64,000 nt of DNA from Mahella sp. Lineage in GTDB: Bacteria; Bacillota; Clostridia; Mahellales; Mahellaceae. The stretch's first letter is position 1. Each line of letters opens with the position of its first letter. Below the pieces are notes generated by a model, which did no database searches, had not been told where the DNA came from, and saw nothing but the letters and a program-made list of their open reading frames with translations. The stretch is from assembly GCF_020054945.1 (NCBI RefSeq), contig NZ_JAIHAU010000002.1, forward strand, positions 26,579 through 90,578, in the 5' to 3' direction. Made by a program: the position numbers and the translations under genes. Shown here piece after piece: positions 1-7,782 of the stretch.

Positions 1-454
1 TGAGGTTGCCCTTCCATGCAGTCGGATTAACACACGGCAATCTGAATACCATGTCCCGGGTTAATGGGTTATCTATTATATAAAAATCCTCTTCGCCTCT
101 TGAAATATACGGCTTTTTAAGCTTAAACTTACAACAAAGCTTAAAGGAATAGCGCGGCAATAAACTTAGATCTATTTTATCCGCAGCAAAGGTCTGCTCA
201 AAGAAATCATAGACTCCCCATTCTTTAAGCTTTGTTGCATAATCGACATCGGAGTTATTTTGTATCCACAATTGGCGCAGTTCGCTAGCCCAATCTTTAT
301 TGCATACAGCCAATACATTATAGGCCAGGCTAGGGTCTACCTCCAGCAACGTTTCAAGTTTTTTATTCAACTTCTCTTTTTTTGGAGCAGAAGATATTTC
401 ATCGAACAATTTTTTGTTTTGAAAAAATGCATTTGCATACCAATCCGATATCAT
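1..454 (-). CDS. Partial type III CRISPR RAMP protein, C-terminus beyond the window
   Basis: This gene is absent from the ORF track because it runs off the left edge. I translated the reverse strand from the ATG at 454. It gives about 150 uninterrupted residues starting MISDWYANAFFQNKK and containing PYISRGEEDF and FRLPCVNPTAWKGNL. The start lies one base beyond the stop of the Cmr1-like gene, so the two are co-transcribed and probably translationally coupled. The PTAWKG stretch and the position beside a Cmr1-like gene and a Csx11 gene suggest a RAMP-fold (Cas7/Cas5-like) subunit of the effector complex. I cannot name the subfamily from the fragment. The reading frame is secure; the function rests mainly on context. 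Confidence 0.7.
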   Translation of the reverse strand, partial: MISDWYANAFFQNKKLFDEISSAPKKEKLNKKLETLLEVDPSLAYNVLAVCNKDWASELRQLWIQNNSDVDYATKLKEWGVYDFFEQTFAADKIDLSLLPRYSFKLCCKFKLKKPYISRGEEDFYIIDNPLTRDMVFRLPCVNPTAWKGNL

Positions 455-455
455 C

Positions 456-1622
456 TCATTCACCCCCCATCACTTTTTTTACAAGATCCGAGCCATAGCG
501 CTTTTCGACGATATTTACGTTGCCTCCGAATATATATTCAAGATAGTCTTTAAGTATATCCGCCAATTCCTTTACATCAATATGCTTATCCTTTACACAT
601 AATCCGGGCGGTGCAAAAGCGAAAACCCTTAAGCGATACCCCTGCCCATCAGCCCTCTTGTATGGCATACTGAAAAACACGCGTCCAGCCAGCCTTTGTT
701 CATCATCTTTGACGTTTTGACTGCTTGGTCCCAAAAGCAAATCCAACTCTTTCGGCTGGCTGACATCGGCACTCTCCTGCCAATCTTTATTTTCCTTGAG
801 CCACCTTCGAAAACCGAAGAACTTGCCGTCTTTATCGTTGGCTTCATATTTTAGGTCAAATACACATGGTATGTACCCTTCTTTATTGCTGCTGTTTTTT
901 TCTATAAATGATTTAAGACCCTCTTTATTTATATCGCAATCCATAGTAACCAGATTGGAAAGGGAGTAGTCGTGTTCTATGCTATTTTCTGAAAGCGCCG
1001 CACCCTTGTTCAGCAGTTGCTTCATTTGATTCATAATTAGCCTTTCATCACAAGCAGGTTCTAGCAAATGGATTTGACCAAAGCCATGTTGCATTTTGGC
1101 CCCCAATCCCCCAAATAGCTCTATAAAGCTAAAAACCATCAGCAATTGTGACTTAATAAATTCACTATCTCTGCCATAGAAGCACAAATCAAACCCTATG
1201 TCGCCAAAGAAAGCCTTGTTCCCGTTAAATATTCTTCCCAGCCATCCCTTATTTTCTTGGTTTAATGAAACGAAAGAAAATGTTACCAAAGGTGCGTTTA
1301 CAACCCTAAACTGAAACCTTCTTTTCCACCCCCCGCATCCGAAAATCCTGCATACAGCGCATATGCCTTGCTCATCCAGTATATCATCAACCGTTTTGCC
1401 CTTTTTAATCCCCTCGTTATACTTTTCAGCGTCCAGCATGCACCGATTATCATCGCTCGTAATATCACAAACGCTGATGCCAAGGCCCCTGCATATAACC
1501 TCATACCAAAACCTCAGGCTACCTACAATGCTGGTTTCATGCAATCTATCACAGTCTTTAGCAACACCTCCCGACCATAAAGGCGTATAGGTTTTAATTT
1601 TTATATTCATTTCGTCTGCCAT
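456..1622 (-). CDS. cmr1: Cmr1-like RAMP protein (type III CRISPR effector subunit)
   Basis: This 388-residue protein opens with a stretch typical of Cmr1: a YTPLWSGG motif followed by ETSIVGSLRFWYE, matching the family pattern of a glycine-rich loop and a GxLRFWY helix. A GLGAKMQHGFG stretch near residue 180 is the glycine-rich RAMP loop. Cmr1 is a Cas7-group subunit that sits near the 3' end of the crRNA in the type III-B complex and helps capture target RNA. An RBS (GGGAGGT) precedes the chosen ATG. It follows the Csx11 gene by 15 nt and precedes another RAMP gene by 1 nt, so it is the middle gene of a Cas operon. Whether it is canonical Cmr1 or a Csx11-system homologue cannot be settled here. 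Confidence 0.85.
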   Translation of the reverse strand: MADEMNIKIKTYTPLWSGGVAKDCDRLHETSIVGSLRFWYEVICRGLGISVCDITSDDNRCMLDAEKYNEGIKKGKTVDDILDEQGICAVCRIFGCGGWKRRFQFRVVNAPLVTFSFVSLNQENKGWLGRIFNGNKAFFGDIGFDLCFYGRDSEFIKSQLLMVFSFIELFGGLGAKMQHGFGQIHLLEPACDERLIMNQMKQLLNKGAALSENSIEHDYSLSNLVTMDCDINKEGLKSFIEKNSSNKEGYIPCVFDLKYEANDKDGKFFGFRRWLKENKDWQESADVSQPKELDLLLGPSSQNVKDDEQRLAGRVFFSMPYKRADGQGYRLRVFAFAPPGLCVKDKHIDVKELADILKDYLEYIFGGNVNIVEKRYGSDLVKKVMGGE

Positions 1623-1637
1623 TTTAAACTTACCTCC

Positions 1638-4538
1638 CTAGTTAAAGAGTCCTTTCCTACTACAACATGAGTATAATTCGACGATATCCTTGAGTTCACC
1701 GGATACAGCTGCTTTCACAATATCGTCCATGTTGCCGGGTTTACCATTTTCCCACAAGGCGTTATTTAATACTGCCTGCACAAATTCTGAAAATACAGTA
1801 TCGTCCTTATTTGACTGCCATTCTAACCTTTTAGTCTCTATAAGCTCGATTAAGCCTTTGATTTGAGTAGATGATAGGCCTTGCTGCAATATGTCCCAAA
1901 TTTGAGAGAATGTATCTAATTCTTCTAACAGATACGGCCTATTGTCTCTATCGTTTTGTTTACCCCTTCTCCCATATTTCACCTCAAAACGTCGAGCCGA
2001 AGCATCTACATATATAAAATCAAACGATGAAGGATATATAGATACCGAATCACCTTCACGTAAGTCCTTGACATTGACAAGCCAGCCATCGGGACCCCTG
2101 AAAGCCGTGGAACGGTCCTGCAACTCTTGTAGAGAATTTACCTGTTGAGGATCTAAATAGAAATTGGAATGCCATATATCATCTTCTATATCCCACGTTA
2201 CACCATTTTCAAATTTCAGTTTATGATATTTATCATTGTGGCTGATAGAAGGCACGCGCCACGGTTCCTTTTTTGGCTTGTTTTTTACCATCTTATATGA
2301 AATGTCCAAAAGAGCGTTCATCGGGGTATTATGTTTGGCAATAGCCATACCTAAAAACAACGGCAGGCGATTTCTCACTTTGGCCATCTCCTGCTGATAC
2401 ATTTCTTTGATTTTGTGCACAACATCCAATGCCTTATCGGCAGGTACCAAAACGCTAAAATATTGAGGTTCACTTAATAAAGGAATAATCCTTGGATATG
2501 GAGCATCCAATAAGACAACATTTCTTATCTTTAAATCACCCAATTTTGAATTGGTTTCATTGCTTATTATTTCAATTGCCTTTGCGTTTGCCAATATCTC
2601 TCTTATATGCTCGCATGAAACACCATATTCGTTATCCAAGGAGAATTTCGGATCAAGTTGATTGGCCAATCTCTGCAGATTTTCGATTACGATATATCTA
2701 TTACCGTCATAATACAGATCAAACACAGTATTTTCTATCTTAGCTTCATAGGCGTAGTGCTCATCTATACTTGCTCCGCTTATTACATGCAAGAATTCCC
2801 CTGTTATCCCAATCCTTTGTTCTGCTCCACCAACCACTTTTTTAAGTTCTTTTAATACTTCGTTCCAAAATGCATAAGTGGTCCCCCACACCCTTTGTAT
2901 TCGAGCAAAGGATGGAGGCTTACGCCACACTCCCATGGCCAGCATTTCATTTTCCGGCATGTCTTCGTACTTTTCGCCTAAAAAGAGGGTTCTTTTCATA
3001 TTGCCCAAAGTGTTATAATCTGTCCTTGCAACTTTCTTAAATTTTTTAAGATTCTCTAAGTTACAACCATCCTTCTTGCCCTTAAACTCATTTGCAATAT
3101 CTGAGAATTCCACGCCACAATCTTCTTTGACATTTCTAAAGGTCGATATCATTCTACCGTTCAACCAATTATCAAGATCGAATTTTGCAGTTATAAGAGC
3201 AACCTCACCTTTAAAATCCGAAATTTCATTCATCCAAATGGTAGTATCTAACTTTTCAGTAGCCCATTCCTTACTTCTGCCACTTAAACGTTCAAAGCAC
3301 TTTTGGCATATCTTCCTTGACTCTATCTGTTGCGGTCTTACATGGCATATCGTACATTTATCCTTGGAACTTTGCCACTCCCTTTGAAGTAAAGCCAGAG
3401 TCGGCGATAAAGGCGCTATTTCTCCCGCCAATTCTGAGCCAGAAAAGAAAATACAGCGCCCCGCTGATTTGCTCACATTTACAGTGATAAGTACTTCACC
3501 ATCTGCCTCTTTATCGAACCTCCTCCTTATGACGTTTTCAAATGTCTCATTACTCTCACATTTATAATCCAATATATCCTCTATATCAGGAATTATAAAC
3601 AGTATACTATTGACATCACGATATACCTCAAACCCGAGAGGGTATTCTACCTCTATCAAATGCTTTATATTATCGAATCCCTTATTAATGAGATCTCTGT
3701 ATGCTAAAACAGCACCTATACGAGGTTTGGATATAAGCTCCAATCCATCTAAAGCTACACGCAGCGTCCTCCATTTATATTGTTCTTCCTTAACATCCTT
3801 GGTTGGTGGCCTATATTCACCATTTAATAGAACCTCCGCTAAAGAAGCCTTAAGAAAGGCCACTGAAGCCATAGTCTGATCCCACAGCGAAACATCATTT
3901 ACTGGCTTTCGCGTTTCAGCCACAGTGATTGAAAAATCATCCTTTAACCTTTCGATGAAGGATGAGCGCCATCCCAGCCATTGTGATAAATCCCAAGCTA
4001 TAGTTCCATCAATATAATCTTTTAATTCTTTTAGCTTGCTTTCCAAAAAATCATATAGTTCATGTCTGCGTTTACAGATCATATCGCGATCGATAAAACC
4101 GCTTTCATAACCAAAAGCCGAAGCAAGTGCCACATTTCCTTGCTGTTCATGATAGCTGCCATCTTCTAATATACCCTTTTCAACCGACGAACCCCTGGCA
4201 TGGGCATCCTTCATAAGCTTTAAATAACCGCTATCGTTATTCGATACTCCATTTTGATGGTTCTCAACTATATCCTTAATGGCAAATTTTGGTTTAGGCT
4301 CATCAATATTTTCGAATTTACACAGCGGTATGTTAAGCCATTTTTCTGCCAATAGCTTAAATAAATCAGGAAAATTTGATTCCAAATCGTCTGGAAGTTT
4401 ACGAGCATAGCTATGATTTATGAGAAATTTTTCATAGAATTTTCCTATCATGTGCAACCACATAGCAACTTCTACTGGCAGAAGCACATCGCGATTATCA
4501 GCCAATATCCCTAAATCTTTAGGTTTACCCTCATCCAT
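1638..4538 (-). CDS. csx11: Csx11-family Cas10-like large subunit with degenerate catalytic motifs
   Basis: This 966-residue protein is the large subunit of a type III effector complex. Visible in order: an HD-like N-terminus with LHMIGK near residue 28, where an active HD nuclease would show HD; NDVSLWDQTMAS near 220, where I would expect a WDH-type histidine; a zinc finger near 400 (CTICHVRP and ICQKCFERL); a first palm segment (AKFDLDNWLNGR); and a second palm near 690 reading EPQYFSVLVPAD where active Cas10 has GGDD. The C-terminal SARRFEVKYG stretch is as I remember it for Csx11. Cyclic oligoadenylate synthesis and DNase activity are therefore both doubtful. The start has the RBS GGGGTGAG. 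It is the first visible gene of the Cas operon. Confidence 0.85.
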   Translation of the reverse strand: MDEGKPKDLGILADNRDVLLPVEVAMWLHMIGKFYEKFLINHSYARKLPDDLESNFPDLFKLLAEKWLNIPLCKFENIDEPKPKFAIKDIVENHQNGVSNNDSGYLKLMKDAHARGSSVEKGILEDGSYHEQQGNVALASAFGYESGFIDRDMICKRRHELYDFLESKLKELKDYIDGTIAWDLSQWLGWRSSFIERLKDDFSITVAETRKPVNDVSLWDQTMASVAFLKASLAEVLLNGEYRPPTKDVKEEQYKWRTLRVALDGLELISKPRIGAVLAYRDLINKGFDNIKHLIEVEYPLGFEVYRDVNSILFIIPDIEDILDYKCESNETFENVIRRRFDKEADGEVLITVNVSKSAGRCIFFSGSELAGEIAPLSPTLALLQREWQSSKDKCTICHVRPQQIESRKICQKCFERLSGRSKEWATEKLDTTIWMNEISDFKGEVALITAKFDLDNWLNGRMISTFRNVKEDCGVEFSDIANEFKGKKDGCNLENLKKFKKVARTDYNTLGNMKRTLFLGEKYEDMPENEMLAMGVWRKPPSFARIQRVWGTTYAFWNEVLKELKKVVGGAEQRIGITGEFLHVISGASIDEHYAYEAKIENTVFDLYYDGNRYIVIENLQRLANQLDPKFSLDNEYGVSCEHIREILANAKAIEIISNETNSKLGDLKIRNVVLLDAPYPRIIPLLSEPQYFSVLVPADKALDVVHKIKEMYQQEMAKVRNRLPLFLGMAIAKHNTPMNALLDISYKMVKNKPKKEPWRVPSISHNDKYHKLKFENGVTWDIEDDIWHSNFYLDPQQVNSLQELQDRSTAFRGPDGWLVNVKDLREGDSVSIYPSSFDFIYVDASARRFEVKYGRRGKQNDRDNRPYLLEELDTFSQIWDILQQGLSSTQIKGLIELIETKRLEWQSNKDDTVFSEFVQAVLNNALWENGKPGNMDDIVKAAVSGELKDIVELYSCCSRKGLFN

Positions 4539-4562
4539 TGAAACTCACCCCTTAATTTCTTT

Positions 4563-4588
4563 TCGTAGTATCAAAAGTATTGATATGC
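4563..4588. repeat. Copy A of a 26-nt dispersed repeat, in the csx11 leader
   Basis: The core tcaaaagtattgatatgc, with its left flank tcgtagt, recurs at 7681-7706 in the same orientation with one mismatch in 26. This copy begins 24 nt upstream of the csx11 start codon. A short tract (tgctttag) follows a few bases further on in both places. It could be the end of a lost mobile element or a recombination footprint. Confidence 0.6.
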
Positions 4589-4635
4589 CATGCTTTAGCC
4601 TCTTTGTTAGGCTCTATTTCGAAAGCTGTATAGAC

Positions 4636-4814
4636 TATATTGGAAGGGCAGCCGTCAAAGCTTTAAACGCCGGCATCAACATTGTCTTGGTATGCCATGA
4701 ATATGGAAATGAGATAGCGGCAATTGAAGCCATAAAAAAGCCACAAACGAGGACGCTATATCCATGGATAAAATAAATGCCAGCGTAGATGAAATCTACC
4801 AGGTTCTATATTGA
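4636..4814 (+). pseudogene. Frameshifted 3' fragment of a nagZ-like gene
   Basis: The plus-strand reading AAVKALNAGINIVLVCHEY is almost the same as a stretch of the intact NagZ downstream (AAVKALNAGIDIVLVCHEY). Only the last 60 or so codons are present. An A run has six A's here against seven in the intact gene, so the frame shifts. In the shifted frame the similarity continues (EDAISMDKINASV) to a TGA at 4812. It has no start codon of its own and is a decayed partial duplicate. Several silent differences from the intact copy show the duplication is not recent. Confidence 0.85.
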
Positions 4815-4819
4815 CCGCC

Positions 4820-5125
4820 CTACTTAAGATAATCGTTGAGCTGTTCCACATCGTTTATTTCAAAAATGGTATCAGCTATAGTCTCTAATACCGCATCATT
4901 CTGTTCCCTTATCTTCTCAACGTAATCTTCCGATAAGGTTCCAAACCTCTTCCGCAGAAACCTAACAATCATTTCTGCTTTGCCCTTTTCGATGCCCCTT
5001 TCAATGGCCTCAGCTATACCTTCGGCTTTGCCTTTCTCAATGCCTTTTTCAATGCCTTCAGCTATACCTTCTTCTCGTCCGATCTCTTTATAAATCTTGG
5101 CTAGGTTACTATTATCCCATGTCAA
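4820..5125 (-). pseudogene. C-terminal remnant of an Rpn-family (PD-(D/E)XK recombination-promoting nuclease) gene
   Basis: This 101-residue ORF carries only the tail seen in Rpn/transposase-like proteins: WDNSNLAKIYKEIGREEGI, then a charged repeat of GIEKG/GIAEG units likely to form a helix or coiled coil, then MIVRFLRKRFGTLSEDYVEKI. The nuclease domain that should precede it is absent. A sigma-A-like promoter lies about 75 nt upstream, so the fragment may still be expressed, but no function can be assigned. A second, shorter copy lies at 6760-6952, each copy following a nagZ 3' end. Confidence 0.7.
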
Positions 5126-5200
5126 TCCTATGTTATCACCTTCTCCTCAAATTTTAAACCTTTTTCTTTCGGCCGCTCTAACATATCATCATTCGTACCC

Positions 5201-5229
5201 ATCATACCATATTTTACATCTATGTGCAA
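5201..5229 (-). promoter_or_regulatory. Sigma-A-like promoter upstream of the Rpn remnant
   Basis: On the minus strand TTGCAC and TATGAT are separated by 17 bp, matching four or more of six bases in each box. It points at the Rpn tail ORF and may be left over from the intact gene. Confidence 0.45.
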
Positions 5230-5477
5230 GAATATATTTTCGCATATAATCTATCATCTCATACGCTGCGAGATTATTGAAGAGCCCGAGCTCTTACGGT
5301 TAAGGTGAACTTTGGTTCAAATTTATATCATTCGCATCGTACAATTGCTGCTTGCCCGCAATAGTAAATGAGATTTGACGCATAAGGAATTTTCATCAAA
5401 AATTGATTAGCTGTAACCTTTTGGTGTATGATATATAATGTGTATTGCTTAAGCAGACAAAATAGTAGAAACGGAGA

Positions 5478-6752
5478 ATGGCAAACGTGCGCAGGATAAT
5501 CCTGATAACTGTTATTTTAAGCATAATCGCCGCATCGCTTATTGGATGCGGGTTGGGTAAAAACCAGACGCCAAGCTCCCCGCCCAAAACCGGAGATTCG
5601 AGTTCAAAGCCGCCCGAATCGGGAACCGAGCCTCAAGCGCCAGAGCCCCCTTTGGAAGAAAAGGACCCCATTGAAGAAAGAATTGACGCCATGACGCTCG
5701 ATGAGAAAATAGGGCAGATGGTCATAGTAGGATTAGATGGATATAATATAGATGAGAATGCCAAAACCCTCATTGAGGAAAAGCACGTCGGCGGATTTAT
5801 ACTATTTGAAAGAAACGTCGAAGATGCCGCTCAATTGCTGAATTTGACAAATTCATTAAAGCGCGCTAACACGGTCAACAAGATTCCTCTATTCATATCC
5901 GTCGACGAAGAAGGCGGAAGAGTATCCAGGATGCCCGATAGCATAAAAAAGCTCCCCACCAACAAAGCCATAGGCCAGATCAACGATGCCGACTATAGCT
6001 TTGGAATAGGCAGCGTTATCGGTAAAGAATTGAAAGCTTTTGGTTTCAATATGGACTTTGCGCCCGTGCTGGACATCAATAGCAATCCGAAAAATCCCGT
6101 AATAGGCGATAGATCTTTTGGCGCAGATGCCCAGACTGTAACCAAACTGGGCATACAGACCATGGAGGGAATCCGCACAGGAGGCGTTATCTCGGTGGTT
6201 AAGCATTTCCCCGGCCACGGGGATACATCGGTGGATTCCCATATAGACCTGCCCTCGGTCAACAACAGCTTGGAGCGATTGAGGAGTTTTGAGCTCATTC
6301 CATTCGCTTCGGCCATAGAAAACAACGCCGATGGGATAATGGTGGCTCACATACTCTTACCGAAGATCGACCCCGGCTACCCTTCTTCTATGTCTAAAAA
6401 GATAATAACCGGCATTTTGAGGGAAGAATTAAAATACGACGGCGTGATATTAAGCGACGATCTCACCATGGGCGCCATAGTAGATAACTATAGTATTGGA
6501 ACGGCGGCCGTCAAAGCTTTAAACGCCGGCATCGACATTGTTCTGGTATGCCATGAATATGAAAATGAGATAGCAGTAGTCGAAGCTATAAAAAAAGCCG
6601 CAAATGAAGGCGCTATATCCATGGATAAAATAGATGCCAGTGTGTATAGGATTTTAGCGCTGAAACAGCGGTATGCCCTTAAGGACGAGGAAATAGAGTC
6701 CGTCGATGTTAAGAGCATCAATGACGCCATAACCCATGCCCTCGACCGATGA
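5478..6752 (+). CDS. nagZ: Lipoprotein beta-N-acetylhexosaminidase, GH3 family (NagZ-like)
   Basis: This 424-residue GH3 enzyme removes N-acetylglucosamine from glycans or peptidoglycan fragments. The N-terminus is a lipoprotein signal (hydrophobic stretch ending LIGCG), followed by a Pro/Ser-rich linker to about residue 65, so the enzyme is probably anchored outside the membrane. The NagZ-type motif KHFPGHGDTSVDSH supplies the catalytic Asp-His pair and SDDLTMGAI carries the nucleophile Asp. The C-terminal Ig-like domain of large GH3 enzymes is absent, as usual for NagZ. The ATG start is very close to a GGAG, so a GTG a few codons downstream is possible. A broken partial copy lies upstream and an Rpn remnant abuts its 3' end. 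Confidence 0.92.
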   Translation: MANVRRIILITVILSIIAASLIGCGLGKNQTPSSPPKTGDSSSKPPESGTEPQAPEPPLEEKDPIEERIDAMTLDEKIGQMVIVGLDGYNIDENAKTLIEEKHVGGFILFERNVEDAAQLLNLTNSLKRANTVNKIPLFISVDEEGGRVSRMPDSIKKLPTNKAIGQINDADYSFGIGSVIGKELKAFGFNMDFAPVLDINSNPKNPVIGDRSFGADAQTVTKLGIQTMEGIRTGGVISVVKHFPGHGDTSVDSHIDLPSVNNSLERLRSFELIPFASAIENNADGIMVAHILLPKIDPGYPSSMSKKIITGILREELKYDGVILSDDLTMGAIVDNYSIGTAAVKALNAGIDIVLVCHEYENEIAVVEAIKKAANEGAISMDKIDASVYRILALKQRYALKDEEIESVDVKSINDAITHALDR

Positions 6753-6759
6753 GCCCATA

Positions 6760-6952
6760 TAACTGCATCATTCTGTTTCCTTATCTTCTCAACGTAATCT
6801 TCCGATAAGGTTCCAAACCTCTTCCGCAGAAACCTAATAATCATTTCTGTTTTGCCTTTTTCGATGCCCTTTTCAATACCTTCAGCTATACCTTCTTCTC
6901 GTCCGATCTCTTTATAAATTTTAGCCAGATTGCTATTATCCCATGTTATCAC
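6760..6952 (-). pseudogene. Second, shorter Rpn-family C-terminal remnant
   Basis: The reading ITWDNSNLAKIYKEIGREEG through LSEDYVEKIRKQNDAV repeats the first remnant almost exactly, with one GIEKG block fewer. It then breaks off a few bases from the nagZ stop codon, and the track ORF runs on into antisense nagZ sequence, which is not real coding. The upstream DNA also matches the first copy (aaattttaaacc stretch). It is a truncated duplicate. Confidence 0.75.
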
Positions 6953-7016
6953 CTTCTTTATCCAATATGCGCTTTATTTCTCCCTCAAATTTTAAACCTT
7001 CTTCTTTTTCGGCAGC

Positions 7017-7047
7017 TAAGTACTTTCGGAAACTCCGAAAGTACTTA
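7017..7047. repeat. Perfect 14-bp inverted repeat
   Basis: TAAGTACTTTCGGA and its exact reverse complement flank a 3-nt spacer. It has no T tract on either side long enough for a clear terminator. It sits in a gene-poor, remnant-filled stretch and could be a terminator relic, a protein-binding site or part of a lost mobile element. Confidence 0.6.
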
Positions 7048-7222
7048 AAATCTATGTTAAAGGCTTGACTGTTTATGTCTTACCTGCAACATTCCCCGTA
7101 CCTTGTCTATACACTTTGTTTAAAAATTTTTGGCTGCATTTTATCTTGACTTTTTCAAAATCGCCCCATAATCGAAATGGATAGCACTATTTACCATTAC
7201 TTCGATTCCGGGAGGTTTTATT

Positions 7223-7348
7223 ATGTTGCGTGACTGGCAGTCTCATATGGATTATCAGCAGTATCTTTTATCAACTTTACCTGAGTTCTTTAATGTTAAG
7301 GGAGACAGGGTGCTTAGGTTAGAAGGTTCAATATCTAAAAATGCATGA
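7223..7348 (+). CDS. Unrecognised 41-residue ORF with a good RBS
   Basis: The ATG follows GGGAGG at normal spacing and the frame runs MLRDWQSHMDYQQYLL to a TGA at 7348. I do not recognise the product. It reads like the N-terminus of a longer protein cut short, for example a lost transposase, since the flanking DNA is full of remnants. It is too short for the ORF track's cut-off. Confidence 0.3.
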   Translation: MLRDWQSHMDYQQYLLSTLPEFFNVKGDRVLRLEGSISKNA

Positions 7349-7404
7349 TAATATTTTATCGGCCTTTTCGGCTGAAAGAACTATCGCAAATAAGATTCTT
7401 CTGC

Positions 7405-7674
7405 TTATGCCATATACTTTCCATCCTTACAACGCCAAAGCCAATTTTCGCCATCATAATTCTCAATTTGTGTTTCTATCTTCTTTACATAATCCGCAGC
7501 AGATTCCTCGTTTGCGTACCAGACATTTGCTTGCCCAAAACCAAAAGAACGAGTTACCCGTTCCCTGGGAACCTGCCAGATATGGAAGTTCCTTTGACCT
7601 TCAGGAAGCAGTACACAATCGTCTGCGGCAGCTTCTATATTATAGTCTCGATCATCAATTTCTTGATAATACCA
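7405..7674 (-). pseudogene. 5'-truncated remnant of an unrecognised protein
   Basis: The minus strand holds an 89-codon open frame with convincing protein-like composition (CVLLPEGQRNFHIWQV, RSFGFGQANVWYANEE, YDGENWLWRCKDGKYMA) and a natural TAA stop. It has no start codon, and a TGA stands directly before its first codon, next to copy B of the 26-nt repeat. It therefore looks like the C-terminal part of a gene cut at that point. The plus-strand ORFs the track lists over this stretch are its shadows. Confidence 0.5.
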
Positions 7675-7680
7675 TCAATA

Positions 7681-7706
7681 TCGTAGTGTCAAAAGTATTG
7701 ATATGC
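7681..7706. repeat. Copy B of the 26-nt dispersed repeat
   Basis: It matches 4563-4588 in 25 of 26 bases and lies exactly at the broken 5' side of the 7405-7674 remnant. That position suggests a recombination or insertion endpoint. Confidence 0.6.
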
Positions 7707-7782
7707 TAATGACCCGTAATGCTTTATATGACTTGCTTTCGCAAGTATTTGAACCTTTACCCTCACCTACCTCCACCTTTTG

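Noticed and set aside
1638-4538. An active cyclic-oligoadenylate synthase feeding a CARF effector
   Set aside because: The GGDD site is missing and no CARF, HEPN or Card1-like gene is visible in the window.
4980-5090. Short repeated units resembling a CRISPR array or minisatellite
   Set aside because: They encode the GIEKG/GIAEG repeats of the Rpn tail. Unit length and lack of unique spacers do not fit a CRISPR array. No array was found anywhere in the window.
6488-6759. Downstream part of the 154-residue minus-strand ORF
   Set aside because: After the Rpn-like part it only reads antisense through the end of nagZ.
7341-7709. Plus-strand ORFs of 113 and 122 residues
   Set aside because: They lie antisense to a better minus-strand protein remnant and have no RBS or recognisable composition.
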